This document shows, one piece after another, positions 44,978 through 53,609 of a DNA stretch of 64,000 bases. Under the pieces are notes generated by a model. It worked only from the letters and a program-made list of their open reading frames with translations, made no database searches and was not told where the DNA came from. The position numbers were made by a program, and so were the translations under genes. The number at the start of each line of letters is the position of its first letter. Position 1 is the first letter of the stretch. The stretch lies in NCBI RefSeq assembly GCF_038719015.1, contig NZ_CP152276.1:3737501-3801500 (forward strand), in the 5' to 3' direction. The stretch comes from Nguyenibacter vanlangensis (lineage in GTDB: Bacteria; Pseudomonadota; Alphaproteobacteria; Acetobacterales; Acetobacteraceae).

Positions 44978-46524
44978 CCAGCGTGGTACTGACGGGCGAG
45001 GACCTGCCGCTGCCCGACCTCGTCGCCATTGCCGACGGGGCGCCCGTGCTGCTGTCCGACGCGGGCATGGCGCGCCTCGCCGCCGGCCAGGCGGTGCTCG
45101 AGGCCGCTCTGGCGCGCGGCGACGGCGTCTACGGCACCACCAGCATGGTCGGCGCCTTCAAGGACAATCCGGTGGCGCCCGAGGACCGGCCGAACTACGC
45201 GCTGCGCCTCGCGCAGTCGCATTGCCTGGGCGTCGGCGCGGCGCTGCCGGTCCGGGTGGTGCGCGCGGCGATGGCGGCACGGCTCAACGCCCTGCTGGGC
45301 GGCCATACCGGCGCCGGCCCGGGCCTCGCCCACGGGCTGCGCGACCTGCTGAACGCGGGCATCACGCCGATCGTGCCGGAATACGGCTCCATCGGCTGCG
45401 CCGATGTCGGGCTGATGGGCCATGTCGGCGCGGCCCTGATGGGCGAAGGCCAGGCCCTGGGGCCCGAGGGCGGCGCGCCCGTGGCCGTGCGCATCCTGCT
45501 GCGCCGCCACGGCCTGGGGCCGATGTCCCCGGGGCCCAAGGACATGATGTCGGTCCTGTCCAGCAACGCGGTGGGCGTGGCGGGCGTCGCCCTGGTGGCG
45601 GCCGAGCTGCGCGCCCGCCTGCCGCTGCTGCTGGGCGTCTACAGCCTGTCCTGCGCCGGCTTCGGCGCCTTCGGCATCCCGTGGGAGGCCGCGCGCCGTA
45701 CCGGCATGGCGGCGGAAATCCGCATCGCGCGCTTCCTGCAGCGCATCAACCCGCCCGGCGGCTGGACGCCGCGCCGCAACCTGCAGGACCCGCTCAGCTT
45801 CCGCTGCATGCCCCAGATCGGCGGCGCCTTCCTGGCAACGCTCGACCGGGTCGAAACCGCGCTGGCGCACGGCCTCGCCCGATGCGACGACAATCCCATC
45901 CTGCTGGACGGCCGGGCGATGACCTCGGGCGCCTCGCTGCCCCTGACCCTGGCGCTGGACGCCCAGGCCCTGGTCCTGGCGCTGTGCCATTACGTCCGCG
46001 GCGTGCTCGGCCGCATCCTCGCCCTGTGCCGCGAGGACCTGTCCGGCCTGCCGCGCAACCTGACCTTCGATCCGGGGCGGCAGGTGGCGTTCGGCGCGGC
46101 GACCAAGCTCGCCGCCGACCTGTCCACCGCCATCCTGCGCGAATCCACCCCCGCGTCGCTCTACCAGGTGCCGGTCGCCAACGGGTTCGAGGACGAAGCC
46201 AGCTATCTGCCCTCCATCGCCCGCGCACTGCGCCTGCAATGCACGCTGCTCCACCCGCTCGTGGCGCTGGAGGCCATGGCCGCCCGGCAGGCGGTCCGCC
46301 TGTCCGGCGCAACCCCCGGCGGCCTGGCGGGCGAGATCATGGCCCGGCTCGCCTGCGACACGCCCTGGCTCGACGATGGCGGCGCGGTGGCCGACGCGGT
46401 CGCCCGCGCCGAAACCGCGCTGGCGGCCGTCGCCGGGCGGCTGGCGGCCGACCCCGCCCCCGAATTCCGCCACCCCGGCCCCGCGCCGGCGCCCATCGCC
46501 GAAAGGACGCATGAGGATGCATGA
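44974..46524 (+). CDS. HAL/PAL-family lyase lacking MIO; probable ergothionase
   Basis: A 516-residue member of the aromatic amino acid lyase fold. Family positions are clear: Y53 in GVYGTTSMVG, QDPLSFRCMPQIGG (271-284), CDDNPILLDG, and GFEDEASY (E406). The tripeptide that cyclises to the MIO cofactor, normally Ala-Ser-Gly in GSxGASGD, is C142-A143-D144 (GSIGCADVG), so MIO cannot form. Ergothionase is the known HAL relative that eliminates trimethylamine from ergothioneine without MIO. With thiohydantoin and hydantoin enzymes following, ergothionase is the best call; a lyase for another N-methylated histidine is the alternative. GTG start by GTGA overlap. Confidence 0.78.
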   Translation: MTSVVLTGEDLPLPDLVAIADGAPVLLSDAGMARLAAGQAVLEAALARGDGVYGTTSMVGAFKDNPVAPEDRPNYALRLAQSHCLGVGAALPVRVVRAAMAARLNALLGGHTGAGPGLAHGLRDLLNAGITPIVPEYGSIGCADVGLMGHVGAALMGEGQALGPEGGAPVAVRILLRRHGLGPMSPGPKDMMSVLSSNAVGVAGVALVAAELRARLPLLLGVYSLSCAGFGAFGIPWEAARRTGMAAEIRIARFLQRINPPGGWTPRRNLQDPLSFRCMPQIGGAFLATLDRVETALAHGLARCDDNPILLDGRAMTSGASLPLTLALDAQALVLALCHYVRGVLGRILALCREDLSGLPRNLTFDPGRQVAFGAATKLAADLSTAILRESTPASLYQVPVANGFEDEASYLPSIARALRLQCTLLHPLVALEAMAARQAVRLSGATPGGLAGEIMARLACDTPWLDDGGAVADAVARAETALAAVAGRLAADPAPEFRHPGPAPAPIAERTHEDA

Positions 46525-47869
46525 CCTGCTCCTGACGGGCACCATCGTCACCCCGGCCGCCCTCCTCCCGGACGGCTGGGTGGCGATCGACTCCGGCCGC
46601 ATCGCGCGGCTCGGCCAGGGCCCGGCCCCCGCCGCCCGCCGGGTCGTGGAGTACGGCCCGGACCTGATCCTCCCCGGCGGCATCGACGCGCAGGTCCATT
46701 CCCGCTCGCAACAGGGGCAGGAGGATTTTCTCTGGACCACCCGCGCCGCGGCGGCGGGCGGCATCACCACCATCGCGGACATGCCCTACGATGCGGGCTT
46801 CCTGGTCTGCACCGCCGACCGGCTGCGGCAGAAGGCCGCCGAGGCCGCCGGACAGGCCCGCGTCGATTTCGCCCTGTGGGGTACGATCGCGCCGGACGAC
46901 GGCCCGGCCCATATTCCCGACATGGCCCGGGCCGGCGCCTGCGGCTTCAAATTCTCCACCTTCGGCACCGATCCCGAACGCTTCCCGCGCATCCCGGCCG
47001 ACCTGCTGGCACGGTGTTTCGAGGCAGTGGCTCAAACCGGCCTGATCGCCGGCGTGCATAACGAGGACGATGCCATGGTGCGCGCGCGCCTCGATGCGGT
47101 GGCCCGCGCCGGCATCACCGACTGGCGCGCCCACGGCCTGTCCCGCCCGCCGCTCAGCGAAACCCTGGCCATGGCACAGATCTACGAAACCGCGGCGGCG
47201 ACCGGCTGCTCGGCCCATGTCGTCCATTGCTCGGTCGCGCGCGGCTACGCGCTCTGCGCCGCCTACCGCCAGCAGGGCTTCGACACCACCGCCGAGGCCT
47301 GCATCCACTACCTGGTCCTCGACGAGGAAAACGACGTCGCGCGGCTGGGCGGCCGGGCCAAGGTCAATCCGCCGATCCGCCCCCGGGCCGAGGTCGAGGG
47401 ACTCTGGGCCCACCTGGCCGCCGGCAACGTGACGATCGTCTCCACCGACCACGTGTCCTGGAGCCTGTCGCGCAAATCCGCCCCCGCGATGCTCGACAAC
47501 GCCTCCGGCGCGCCGTCGCTCGAACTGCTCTACCCGCTCTTCCTGACCGAACTCTCCCGCCGGTCCCTGCCTCTGTCGCTGGCCGCCCGCCTGCTGGCCA
47601 AAAATCCCGCGCGCCTGTTCCGCATCGCCGGTCGCAAGGGCGCGCTGGCCCCGGGGCGCGACGCCGACATCGCCATCGCCCGGCGCCAGGACTGGACCTA
47701 CGACCCCCAGGCCAGCCCCCACAGCATCGCGGGCTGGAGCCCCTATGCCGGCCGGCCGCTCGACTGGCGCATCGCCGCGACCTGGCTGCGCGGCGAATGC
47801 ATCTTCGACGGCACGCAGGTCACGGCCGAACCCGGCCATGGCCGCTTCGTCACGCCGGACCAGTCGTGA
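46511..47869 (+). CDS. Hydantoinase/dihydroorotase-like amidohydrolase; probable hydantoin-5-propionate hydrolase
   Basis: A 452-residue cyclic amidohydrolase. The metal site has H63 in GGIDAQVHS (first ligand His replaced by Gln, a variant found in some dihydroorotase-like enzymes), probable carboxylated K147 in GFKFSTFG, H183 in GVHNEDD, H236/H239 in AHVVHCS, and D313 in STDHVSW. The C-terminus has KGALAPGRDADIAI. In this operon it should open hydantoin-5-propionate to N-carbamoyl-glutamate. It overlaps the lyase by 14 bases; ATG 46517 has a better-spaced ribosome site. Its stop overlaps the next GTG. Confidence 0.83.
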   Translation: MRMHDLLLTGTIVTPAALLPDGWVAIDSGRIARLGQGPAPAARRVVEYGPDLILPGGIDAQVHSRSQQGQEDFLWTTRAAAAGGITTIADMPYDAGFLVCTADRLRQKAAEAAGQARVDFALWGTIAPDDGPAHIPDMARAGACGFKFSTFGTDPERFPRIPADLLARCFEAVAQTGLIAGVHNEDDAMVRARLDAVARAGITDWRAHGLSRPPLSETLAMAQIYETAAATGCSAHVVHCSVARGYALCAAYRQQGFDTTAEACIHYLVLDEENDVARLGGRAKVNPPIRPRAEVEGLWAHLAAGNVTIVSTDHVSWSLSRKSAPAMLDNASGAPSLELLYPLFLTELSRRSLPLSLAARLLAKNPARLFRIAGRKGALAPGRDADIAIARRQDWTYDPQASPHSIAGWSPYAGRPLDWRIAATWLRGECIFDGTQVTAEPGHGRFVTPDQS

Positions 47870-49119
47870 TCCCCTCCGCCTGCGTCAGGCCCGGCCGGCT
47901 GTGGGACGACCTCATGGCCCTCGCCGCGATCACCGACCCGGCGCGCCCCTATACGCGCCGCTCCTTCTCGGACCGGTTCCTGACCGGCCGCGACTGGCTG
48001 CGCGCGCGCTTCGCCCAGGCCGGCCTGGATTGCCGCATCGACGATGCCGGCAACCTGATCGGCCGCCGCGCCGGCACGCGGCCGGGGGCGGGCACGCTCA
48101 TGGCCGGCTCGCACTCGGACTCGGTCCCCGACGGCGGGCGGTTCGACGGCATGCTCGGCGTCCTGGCGGCGCTCGAGGCCGCCCGGGCCCTGGCGGAGTC
48201 CGGCCTGGCCCTCGATCACGATCTCGAAGTGGTCGATTTCCTGGCCGAGGAACCCAGCGAATTCGGCCTGTCCTGCATCGGCAGCCGTGGCCTGTCCGGC
48301 GCGCTCTCCGCCGGACAGCGCGCCCTGGTCGCGCCGTGGGGCGAAAGCCTGGCCGACGCCATCGCCCGCATGGGCGGCGATCCGGCGCGCCTCGACGGCC
48401 CGCGCCGCGACGATATCCGCGCCTTCCTCGAACTCCATATCGAACAGGGCACGGTGCTCGAACGGGCGGGGCGGCCGATCGGCGTGGTCCAGGCCATCGC
48501 CGGCGTGACCCGGGTCGAAATCCGCTTCGCCGGCCGCGCCGACCACGCCGGCACCACCCCGATGGACCACAGGCAGGACGCCGCGGTGGCCGCCGCCGCG
48601 ATCATCGGCTTCGTCTCCGAACGGGCCGGCGCGCTGGCCGCGTCGGGCAGCGGCCATGTCACGGCGACCTGCGGCGTGGTCGATATCGCGCCCAACGCCG
48701 CGAATGTCGTGCCGCGCGCGGCCCGGCTGGTGGTCGATATCCGCGTCTCGCACCGGCCGGTGCTCCAGACGCTGCTCGACGCCCTCCGCGCCGCCTGCGA
48801 CCGCGCGGCGGACCGGGCGCGGGTGCGCCTCGCGGCGTTCACCATCCTGTCGGACAGCCACCCGGTCGCGTGCGACCCGGCGCTCGCCGCGCGCATCGCC
48901 GCCGCCGCCGACGGGCTGGGCCTCGCGCATTGCGCAATGGTCTCCGGCGCCGGGCACGACGCCGCCTTCGTCGCGCGCCTCGCCCCCGCGACGATGATCT
49001 TCGTGCCCTGCCGCGACGGGCGCAGCCATGACCCGGCGGAATGGTGCGCGCCCGACGACGCCGCGCGGGGCGCGCGCGTGCTCGCCGATACCATGCTGGC
49101 CTGCGACCGCGGGCCGTAA
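47866..49119 (+). CDS. M20-type amidase; probable N-carbamoyl-glutamate hydrolase
   Basis: A 417-residue enzyme of the allantoate amidohydrolase / L-carbamoylase family. Dizinc and substrate residues show in GSHSDSVPDGGRFDG (H83, D94), the catalytic AEEPSEFG (E128-E129), HIEQGTVLE, the lid GTTPMDHRQDA and the late GAGHDAAF. It starts at GTG, translationally coupled (GTGA) to the hydantoinase-like gene. The pair is the classic hydantoinase plus carbamoylase couple, here expected to release glutamate, CO2 and ammonia. Ureidoglycolate or allantoate use is less likely, since no purine genes are present. Confidence 0.85.
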   Translation: MIPSACVRPGRLWDDLMALAAITDPARPYTRRSFSDRFLTGRDWLRARFAQAGLDCRIDDAGNLIGRRAGTRPGAGTLMAGSHSDSVPDGGRFDGMLGVLAALEAARALAESGLALDHDLEVVDFLAEEPSEFGLSCIGSRGLSGALSAGQRALVAPWGESLADAIARMGGDPARLDGPRRDDIRAFLELHIEQGTVLERAGRPIGVVQAIAGVTRVEIRFAGRADHAGTTPMDHRQDAAVAAAAIIGFVSERAGALAASGSGHVTATCGVVDIAPNAANVVPRAARLVVDIRVSHRPVLQTLLDALRAACDRAADRARVRLAAFTILSDSHPVACDPALAARIAAAADGLGLAHCAMVSGAGHDAAFVARLAPATMIFVPCRDGRSHDPAEWCAPDDAARGARVLADTMLACDRGP

Positions 49120-49141
49120 CCGCACGAAAGGGATACCCGTC

Positions 49142-50269
49142 ATGGGCAGAATTCTGGTCGAAAAGGACGTCGAATCCGCGATATGCGGCGGGTCGATCTT
49201 CGCCTGCGGCGGCGGCGGCTGGGTCGAGCACGGGCGCATGCTCGGCACGGCGGCGGTCAATGCCGGCCAGCCGGAACTCGTGGCCCTCGACGAAATCGCC
49301 GATGACGCCATCATCGCCACCGCCGCCGCGATCGGCGCGCCGGCCGGCACCACCGACTGGCAGATGCTGGGCGTCGATTACGTCAACGCCGTGCGCCTGG
49401 TGCAGAAGGAACTGGGCGCCCCCATCTACGGGCTGATGATCGGCCAGAACGGCAAGTCCAGCACGCTGAACGCCTGGCTGCCCGGCGCGATCCTCGGCAC
49501 CAAGGTGGTCGACGCCGTGGGCGACATGCGCGCCCACCCGACTGGCGACATGGGATCGATCGGCATGGCCAACTCGCCCGAAACCATGATCCAGGCGGCC
49601 GTGGGCGGCAACCGCGCGCGCAATGCCTATATCGAGATGGTCGCCAGGGGCGCCACCGCCCGCATCTCGCCGATCCTGCGCACCGCGTCCGACATGTCGG
49701 GCGGCTTCATCGCCTCCTGCCGCAATCCGCTCCCGGCCCGGTACGTGAAACGCCACGCCGCCGCCGGCGGCATCTCCCGCGCCCTCGCACTGGGCGAGGC
49801 CGTGATCGCCGCCCGGGCAAAAGGCGGCCACGCGGTCGTCGACACGATCGTCCGGGTGCTGGACGGCACGATCCTGGCCCGGGGCCGGGTGAGCCGCAAA
49901 TCCGTCACCTACACGCCCGACGCCTTCGATGTCGGCACGATCACGGTCGGTCGGGGCGATTCCGCGCTGACCCTGCACGTCATGAACGAATACATGGCGG
50001 TCGACGACGCCGGCGGCACGCGCCGCGCCTCCTTCCCCGACATCATCACCACGCTGGCGCCCGACGGCTACCCGCTCAGCGTCGGCGAAATCGCCGAGGG
50101 CACGGAACTGCTCGTCCTGCACGTGGACAGGACGAAATTCCCGCTCTCCTCCTCGGTCCTCGATCCCGCCGTCTACCCGCCGGTCGAACGCGCCCTGGGC
50201 ATCGACCTGGCGACCTACGCGCTGGCGCCGGCCGCGCCGTCCATGCCGACACAAGGGGACGCTCCATGA
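49142..50269 (+). CDS. DUF917 / S-methyl thiohydantoin desulfurase-like; probable thiohydantoin desulfhydrase
   Basis: A 375-residue protein of the DUF917 group (now named after S-methyl thiohydantoin desulfurase). It begins GRILVEKDVESAICGGSIFACGGGG and carries GDMGSIGMANSPETM and DAVGDMRAHPTGD in the N-terminal domain, with a C-terminal beta domain (about 235-345). In ergothioneine breakdown this class removes sulfur from 3-(5-oxo-2-thioxoimidazolidin-4-yl)propionate, giving hydantoin-5-propionate and H2S. It follows the carbamoylase after 22 bases and overlaps the urocanase paralogue by ATGA. Confidence 0.8.
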   Translation: MGRILVEKDVESAICGGSIFACGGGGWVEHGRMLGTAAVNAGQPELVALDEIADDAIIATAAAIGAPAGTTDWQMLGVDYVNAVRLVQKELGAPIYGLMIGQNGKSSTLNAWLPGAILGTKVVDAVGDMRAHPTGDMGSIGMANSPETMIQAAVGGNRARNAYIEMVARGATARISPILRTASDMSGGFIASCRNPLPARYVKRHAAAGGISRALALGEAVIAARAKGGHAVVDTIVRVLDGTILARGRVSRKSVTYTPDAFDVGTITVGRGDSALTLHVMNEYMAVDDAGGTRRASFPDIITTLAPDGYPLSVGEIAEGTELLVLHVDRTKFPLSSSVLDPAVYPPVERALGIDLATYALAPAAPSMPTQGDAP

Positions 50270-51921
50270 CCCATCGCCATTTCGGCCTGGCCTCCGGCAC
50301 CAACCTGCGCTGTCGCGGCTGGCGGCAGGAAGGATTGCTCCGCCTGCTGGAAAACGTCCTGTCGGTCGCCGAGGACCCGGACAATCTCGTGGTCTACGCC
50401 GCCCTGGGCAAGGCGGCGCGCGACTGGCCCGCGCACGACGCCATCGTGCGCGCGCTCACGACGATGGACGAGGACGAGACCCTGATCGTGCAGTCCGGCA
50501 AGCCGATCGGCCTGGTCAAGACCCATTCCCGCGCCCCGATCGTGGTGATGGCCAACTGCAACATGGTCGGCCAATGGGCCAGGGCCGAGGAATTCTACCG
50601 GCTCGAAAAACAGGGCCTGATCTGCTGGGGCGGGCTGACCGCCGGCGACTGGCAATATATCGGCTCGCAGGGCGTCATCCAGGGCACGTACGAAATCTTC
50701 CGCCGCATCGCCGACCGCCATTTCGACGGCACCCTGGCCGGACGGCTGATCCTGACCTCCGGACTGGGCGGCATGGGCGGGGCGCAGCCGCTGGCCGGGC
50801 GTCTGGCCGGGGCGGTCATCCTCTGCGTCGAGATCGACCCCGCGCGCATCGCCAGACGGATCGACAGCGGCTATCTCCAGCACCGCGCCGAAACCCTCGA
50901 CGACGCGCTAGCGCTGGCCGCCGCGGCGCAGGCGCGGGGGCAGGCCTGCTCGATCGGCCTGCCCGGCAACGCCGCCGACATCTTCCCGCAGATCCTGGCG
51001 CGCGGGATCGTCCCGGACATCGTGACCGACCAGACCTCGGCCCACGACCTCGTCCACGGCTATATCCCGGCCGGCCTGACCCTGGCGCAGGCCCGGACGC
51101 TGCGCGACAGCGACCCCGACCGCCTGGCGGCCCTGTCGCTGGCCTCGATCGCCCGGCACGTCCGCGCCATGCTCGATTTCCGCGCCGCGGGCGCCGTCGT
51201 GTTCGACAACGGCAACCTGATCCGCACCCAGGCGCAAAAGGCCGGGATCGAGGACGCCTTCGACATCCCGATCTTCACCGAGGCCTATCTGCGCCCCCTG
51301 TTCGCCCGGGCGATCGGACCGTTCCGCTGGATCGCCTTGTCCAACGATCCCGGCGACATCCGCCGGATCGACGATTACCTGCTCGAAACCTTCACCGACG
51401 ACCCCTCGGTGGTCAACTGGATCACGCTGGCGCGCGACCATATCCCGGTCGAGGGCCTGCCCGCGCGCATCGCCTGGCTCGGTCACCAGGCCCGCACCAC
51501 GGTCGGCCTCGCGGTCAACCGCATGGTGCGCCAGGGCACGCTGTCCGGCCCCGTGGCCTTCACCCGCGACCATCTGGACGCGGGCGCCATGGCGCACCCC
51601 AACATCATGACCGAAAACATGCGGGACGGCTCGGACGCGATCGCCGACTGGCCGCTGCTCTGCGCCATGCTCGCCTGCTCGTCGCAGGCCGACCTGGTGG
51701 CGATCCATTCCGGCGGCGGCGGCTATGCCGGCTACATGACCAGCGCCGGCGTCACGCTCATCGCCGACGGCTCGGTCGAGGCGGACGAACGCCTGCGCCT
51801 GGCGCTTACCAACGACACCAGCCTCGGCGTCATGCGCTACGCCGATGCCGGCTACGACGCGGCGCGGGACGAGGCCGCGCGCCAGGGCATCCGCCACCTG
51901 GACCTCAGGCAGGGCGGATAG
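50266..51921 (+). CDS. Urocanase paralogue; probable thiourocanate hydratase
   Basis: A 551-residue urocanate hydratase homologue of normal length. NAD-binding and family motifs are present: TSGLGGMGGAQPLAG (164-178), TDQTSAHD, FRWIALSNDP, RDHLDAG and MRDGSDAIADWPLL. The active-site segment of urocanase reads LPARICW, with Cys410 of the Pseudomonas enzyme; here it is LPARIAW with A403. Thiourocanate hydratases are urocanase relatives, so with the lyase and desulfurase it most likely hydrates thiourocanate. No hutI, hutG or hutF is nearby, arguing against ordinary histidine use. It is the last gene of the operon. Confidence 0.83.
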   Translation: MTHRHFGLASGTNLRCRGWRQEGLLRLLENVLSVAEDPDNLVVYAALGKAARDWPAHDAIVRALTTMDEDETLIVQSGKPIGLVKTHSRAPIVVMANCNMVGQWARAEEFYRLEKQGLICWGGLTAGDWQYIGSQGVIQGTYEIFRRIADRHFDGTLAGRLILTSGLGGMGGAQPLAGRLAGAVILCVEIDPARIARRIDSGYLQHRAETLDDALALAAAAQARGQACSIGLPGNAADIFPQILARGIVPDIVTDQTSAHDLVHGYIPAGLTLAQARTLRDSDPDRLAALSLASIARHVRAMLDFRAAGAVVFDNGNLIRTQAQKAGIEDAFDIPIFTEAYLRPLFARAIGPFRWIALSNDPGDIRRIDDYLLETFTDDPSVVNWITLARDHIPVEGLPARIAWLGHQARTTVGLAVNRMVRQGTLSGPVAFTRDHLDAGAMAHPNIMTENMRDGSDAIADWPLLCAMLACSSQADLVAIHSGGGGYAGYMTSAGVTLIADGSVEADERLRLALTNDTSLGVMRYADAGYDAARDEAARQGIRHLDLRQGG

Positions 51922-52016
51922 CGCCCGCCGCGGCCTCCCGCGCCGGCACTGTTTGGAAAAATCAAAGATATACTCTCCCGCCACGCGCGGGCGCCGACGC
52001 GCGTCATGCCTTGTCT

Positions 52017-53582
52017 ATGCGGCCGTTTCAAGGCAACCATGTCGAAAGGACCACCATCGACCGTGCGGGGGCACGTCGATACATTCTGGGGGGAGGGCGC
52101 TGGTTGGGGTGGAGACCGTGCCGGTCGGCTGAAGTCAGGCGGGGCATCGATACGGCCGCCCTGCTCGTCGCACTCTTCGGGCTCTGCGCGCTGGCCACGC
52201 GTTTCCTGCTGTCGGACGATTCCGGCTACTCCTCGTTCTGGTCGGCGAACGCGGCCATGCTGGTCGCCCTGCTCACCCTGCGCCCGGCGCTCGCGGCGGC
52301 CGTGCTCGCGGCCTGCCTGTGCACGAATCTGCTCATCAACCAGCTCAGTGCCCTGTCCCCGCCCGAATCCGTGCTGGCCTGCATCCTCAACGTGCTGCAG
52401 GCTGTGCTGGCCGCGCCGTTCACCCGGCGCTTCTGCGGCGCAGTCACCAATCTGATGCGCCCGCGCCGCTTCGCGGCCTTCACCGTCATCGCCCTGCTGT
52501 CCGCCGCCGCCGAGGCCGCGCTGGGCGTCGCGGTCGAACGGATCTTTCTGAACGACCCCGGGGTTCCCCTCCATGAATGGGTGCAATGGGTGCTCTGCGA
52601 CGCGCTGGGCCTGCTGCTCGCCACGCCGGCCGTGCTGCATCTGGTCCGCGCATCCCCGCGCCGGCCGGCCACCCGCCCGCATGTCGACACCGGCGCGCTG
52701 ACCCTGCTCCTGCTCTGCGCCGCGCTGGCGGTCCTCAGCTTCGCCTGGGCCCGCTCGCCGCTCTTCCTGTTCGTCTATCCGGCATTGGCGATGCTGGCCT
52801 TCCATGCCCGGGCCGCCTGGGTCTTCACCGCGATCTTCTTCGTCTCCATCCTCGCCTCGGCGCTGACCGCGCATGGCCTGGGGCCGATCGCCCGCCTGTC
52901 GCCGGACGGCCACCTGATGCGCGAGGACATGCTGCAGCCCTATCTGTTCTCGCTGCTGCTGGTGGTGCTGCCGATCAACAACGCGGTGGGCGAGAAGCGC
53001 CGCTACACAAGCCGGCTGCTGCTGCTCAAGGCCAATCTCGAATATGCCGCGACCCATGACGCGCTGACCGCCACGATGAACCGCCAGATGTTCGAAACGG
53101 TGCTCGGCGCGCTGATCGCCCGGCATGCCTCCGGCATCGTGCTGTTCATCGACATCGACGATTTCAAAAGCATCAATGACGGCCTGGGACACCAGGCCGG
53201 CGACGAATTCCTCAAGGCGTTCGGCGCCAGGATGCGCGAACTGGTCGGGGGCCTGCACGGCAGCGTCGGCCGCTTCGGCGGCGACGAATTCGCGGCGATC
53301 GTCCCCGGGGCCTTCTCCCCGGCCGAACGCGACCACCTCTGCGCCTCCATCTCCGACGCGCTGCGCGCGCCCTACTGCTTCGCCGGGATCACGCGGTCGG
53401 TCACCGCCAGCATCGGCGCCGCCATGATCGACCCCGGCAGCGCCGGCGCCGATGATCTCATGCGCAAGGCCGACATCGCGCTCTACATGACCAAGGCATC
53501 CGGCCGCAACGGCTACACGCTCTTTGGCATGCCGCCCGCTGCCAATGCCGTCCCGCCGCCGCCCATGATCATGCTGCAATAG
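52017..53582 (+). CDS. MASE1-like membrane diguanylate cyclase (GGDEF)
   Basis: A 521-residue protein. About eight hydrophobic helices (residues about 45-335) resemble a MASE1 sensor, with FWSANAAMLVALLTLRPA near the first pair. The GGDEF domain has FIDIDDFKSIND and the active site GGDEF (421-425). The usual RxxD inhibition site is missing: the residues before the site are LHGSVGRF. The ATG at 52017 is the best start in view, without a strong ribosome site; the frame runs open back through the urocanase gene, which is a false extension. It is 95 bases after the catabolic operon and convergent with the DUF2950 gene. Confidence 0.87.
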   Translation: MRPFQGNHVERTTIDRAGARRYILGGGRWLGWRPCRSAEVRRGIDTAALLVALFGLCALATRFLLSDDSGYSSFWSANAAMLVALLTLRPALAAAVLAACLCTNLLINQLSALSPPESVLACILNVLQAVLAAPFTRRFCGAVTNLMRPRRFAAFTVIALLSAAAEAALGVAVERIFLNDPGVPLHEWVQWVLCDALGLLLATPAVLHLVRASPRRPATRPHVDTGALTLLLLCAALAVLSFAWARSPLFLFVYPALAMLAFHARAAWVFTAIFFVSILASALTAHGLGPIARLSPDGHLMREDMLQPYLFSLLLVVLPINNAVGEKRRYTSRLLLLKANLEYAATHDALTATMNRQMFETVLGALIARHASGIVLFIDIDDFKSINDGLGHQAGDEFLKAFGARMRELVGGLHGSVGRFGGDEFAAIVPGAFSPAERDHLCASISDALRAPYCFAGITRSVTASIGAAMIDPGSAGADDLMRKADIALYMTKASGRNGYTLFGMPPAANAVPPPPMIMLQ

Positions 53583-53609
53583 GGAAAGGCCCGGACTCTT
53601 CGCCAATCC

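Larger units (their letters stand above)
38451..51921 (+). other. Putative ergothioneine catabolism gene cluster
   Basis: Nine consecutive plus-strand genes: LysR regulator, MFS, TonB receptor, MFS, MIO-less lyase, hydantoinase-like enzyme, carbamoylase, DUF917 desulfurase and urocanase paralogue. Junctions are mostly ATGA/GTGA overlaps, the largest gap being 34 bases. The five enzymes correspond one-to-one to the known route from ergothioneine to glutamate. The pathway assignment comes from family knowledge and context, not direct evidence. Confidence 0.7.

Noticed and set aside
44974..51921. Ordinary histidine-utilisation (hut) operon
   Set aside because: The lyase lacks the MIO tripeptide, the urocanase paralogue lacks the active-site Cys, there is no imidazolonepropionase or formiminoglutamase gene, and hydantoin-type and DUF917 enzymes are present instead.
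50574..52016. Very long (about 1,000 residue) reading frame extending the MASE1-GGDEF protein upstream
   Set aside because: The extension runs out of frame through the urocanase gene and is Arg/Pro-rich translation of a GC-rich shadow frame; homologous sequence begins near the first membrane helix.
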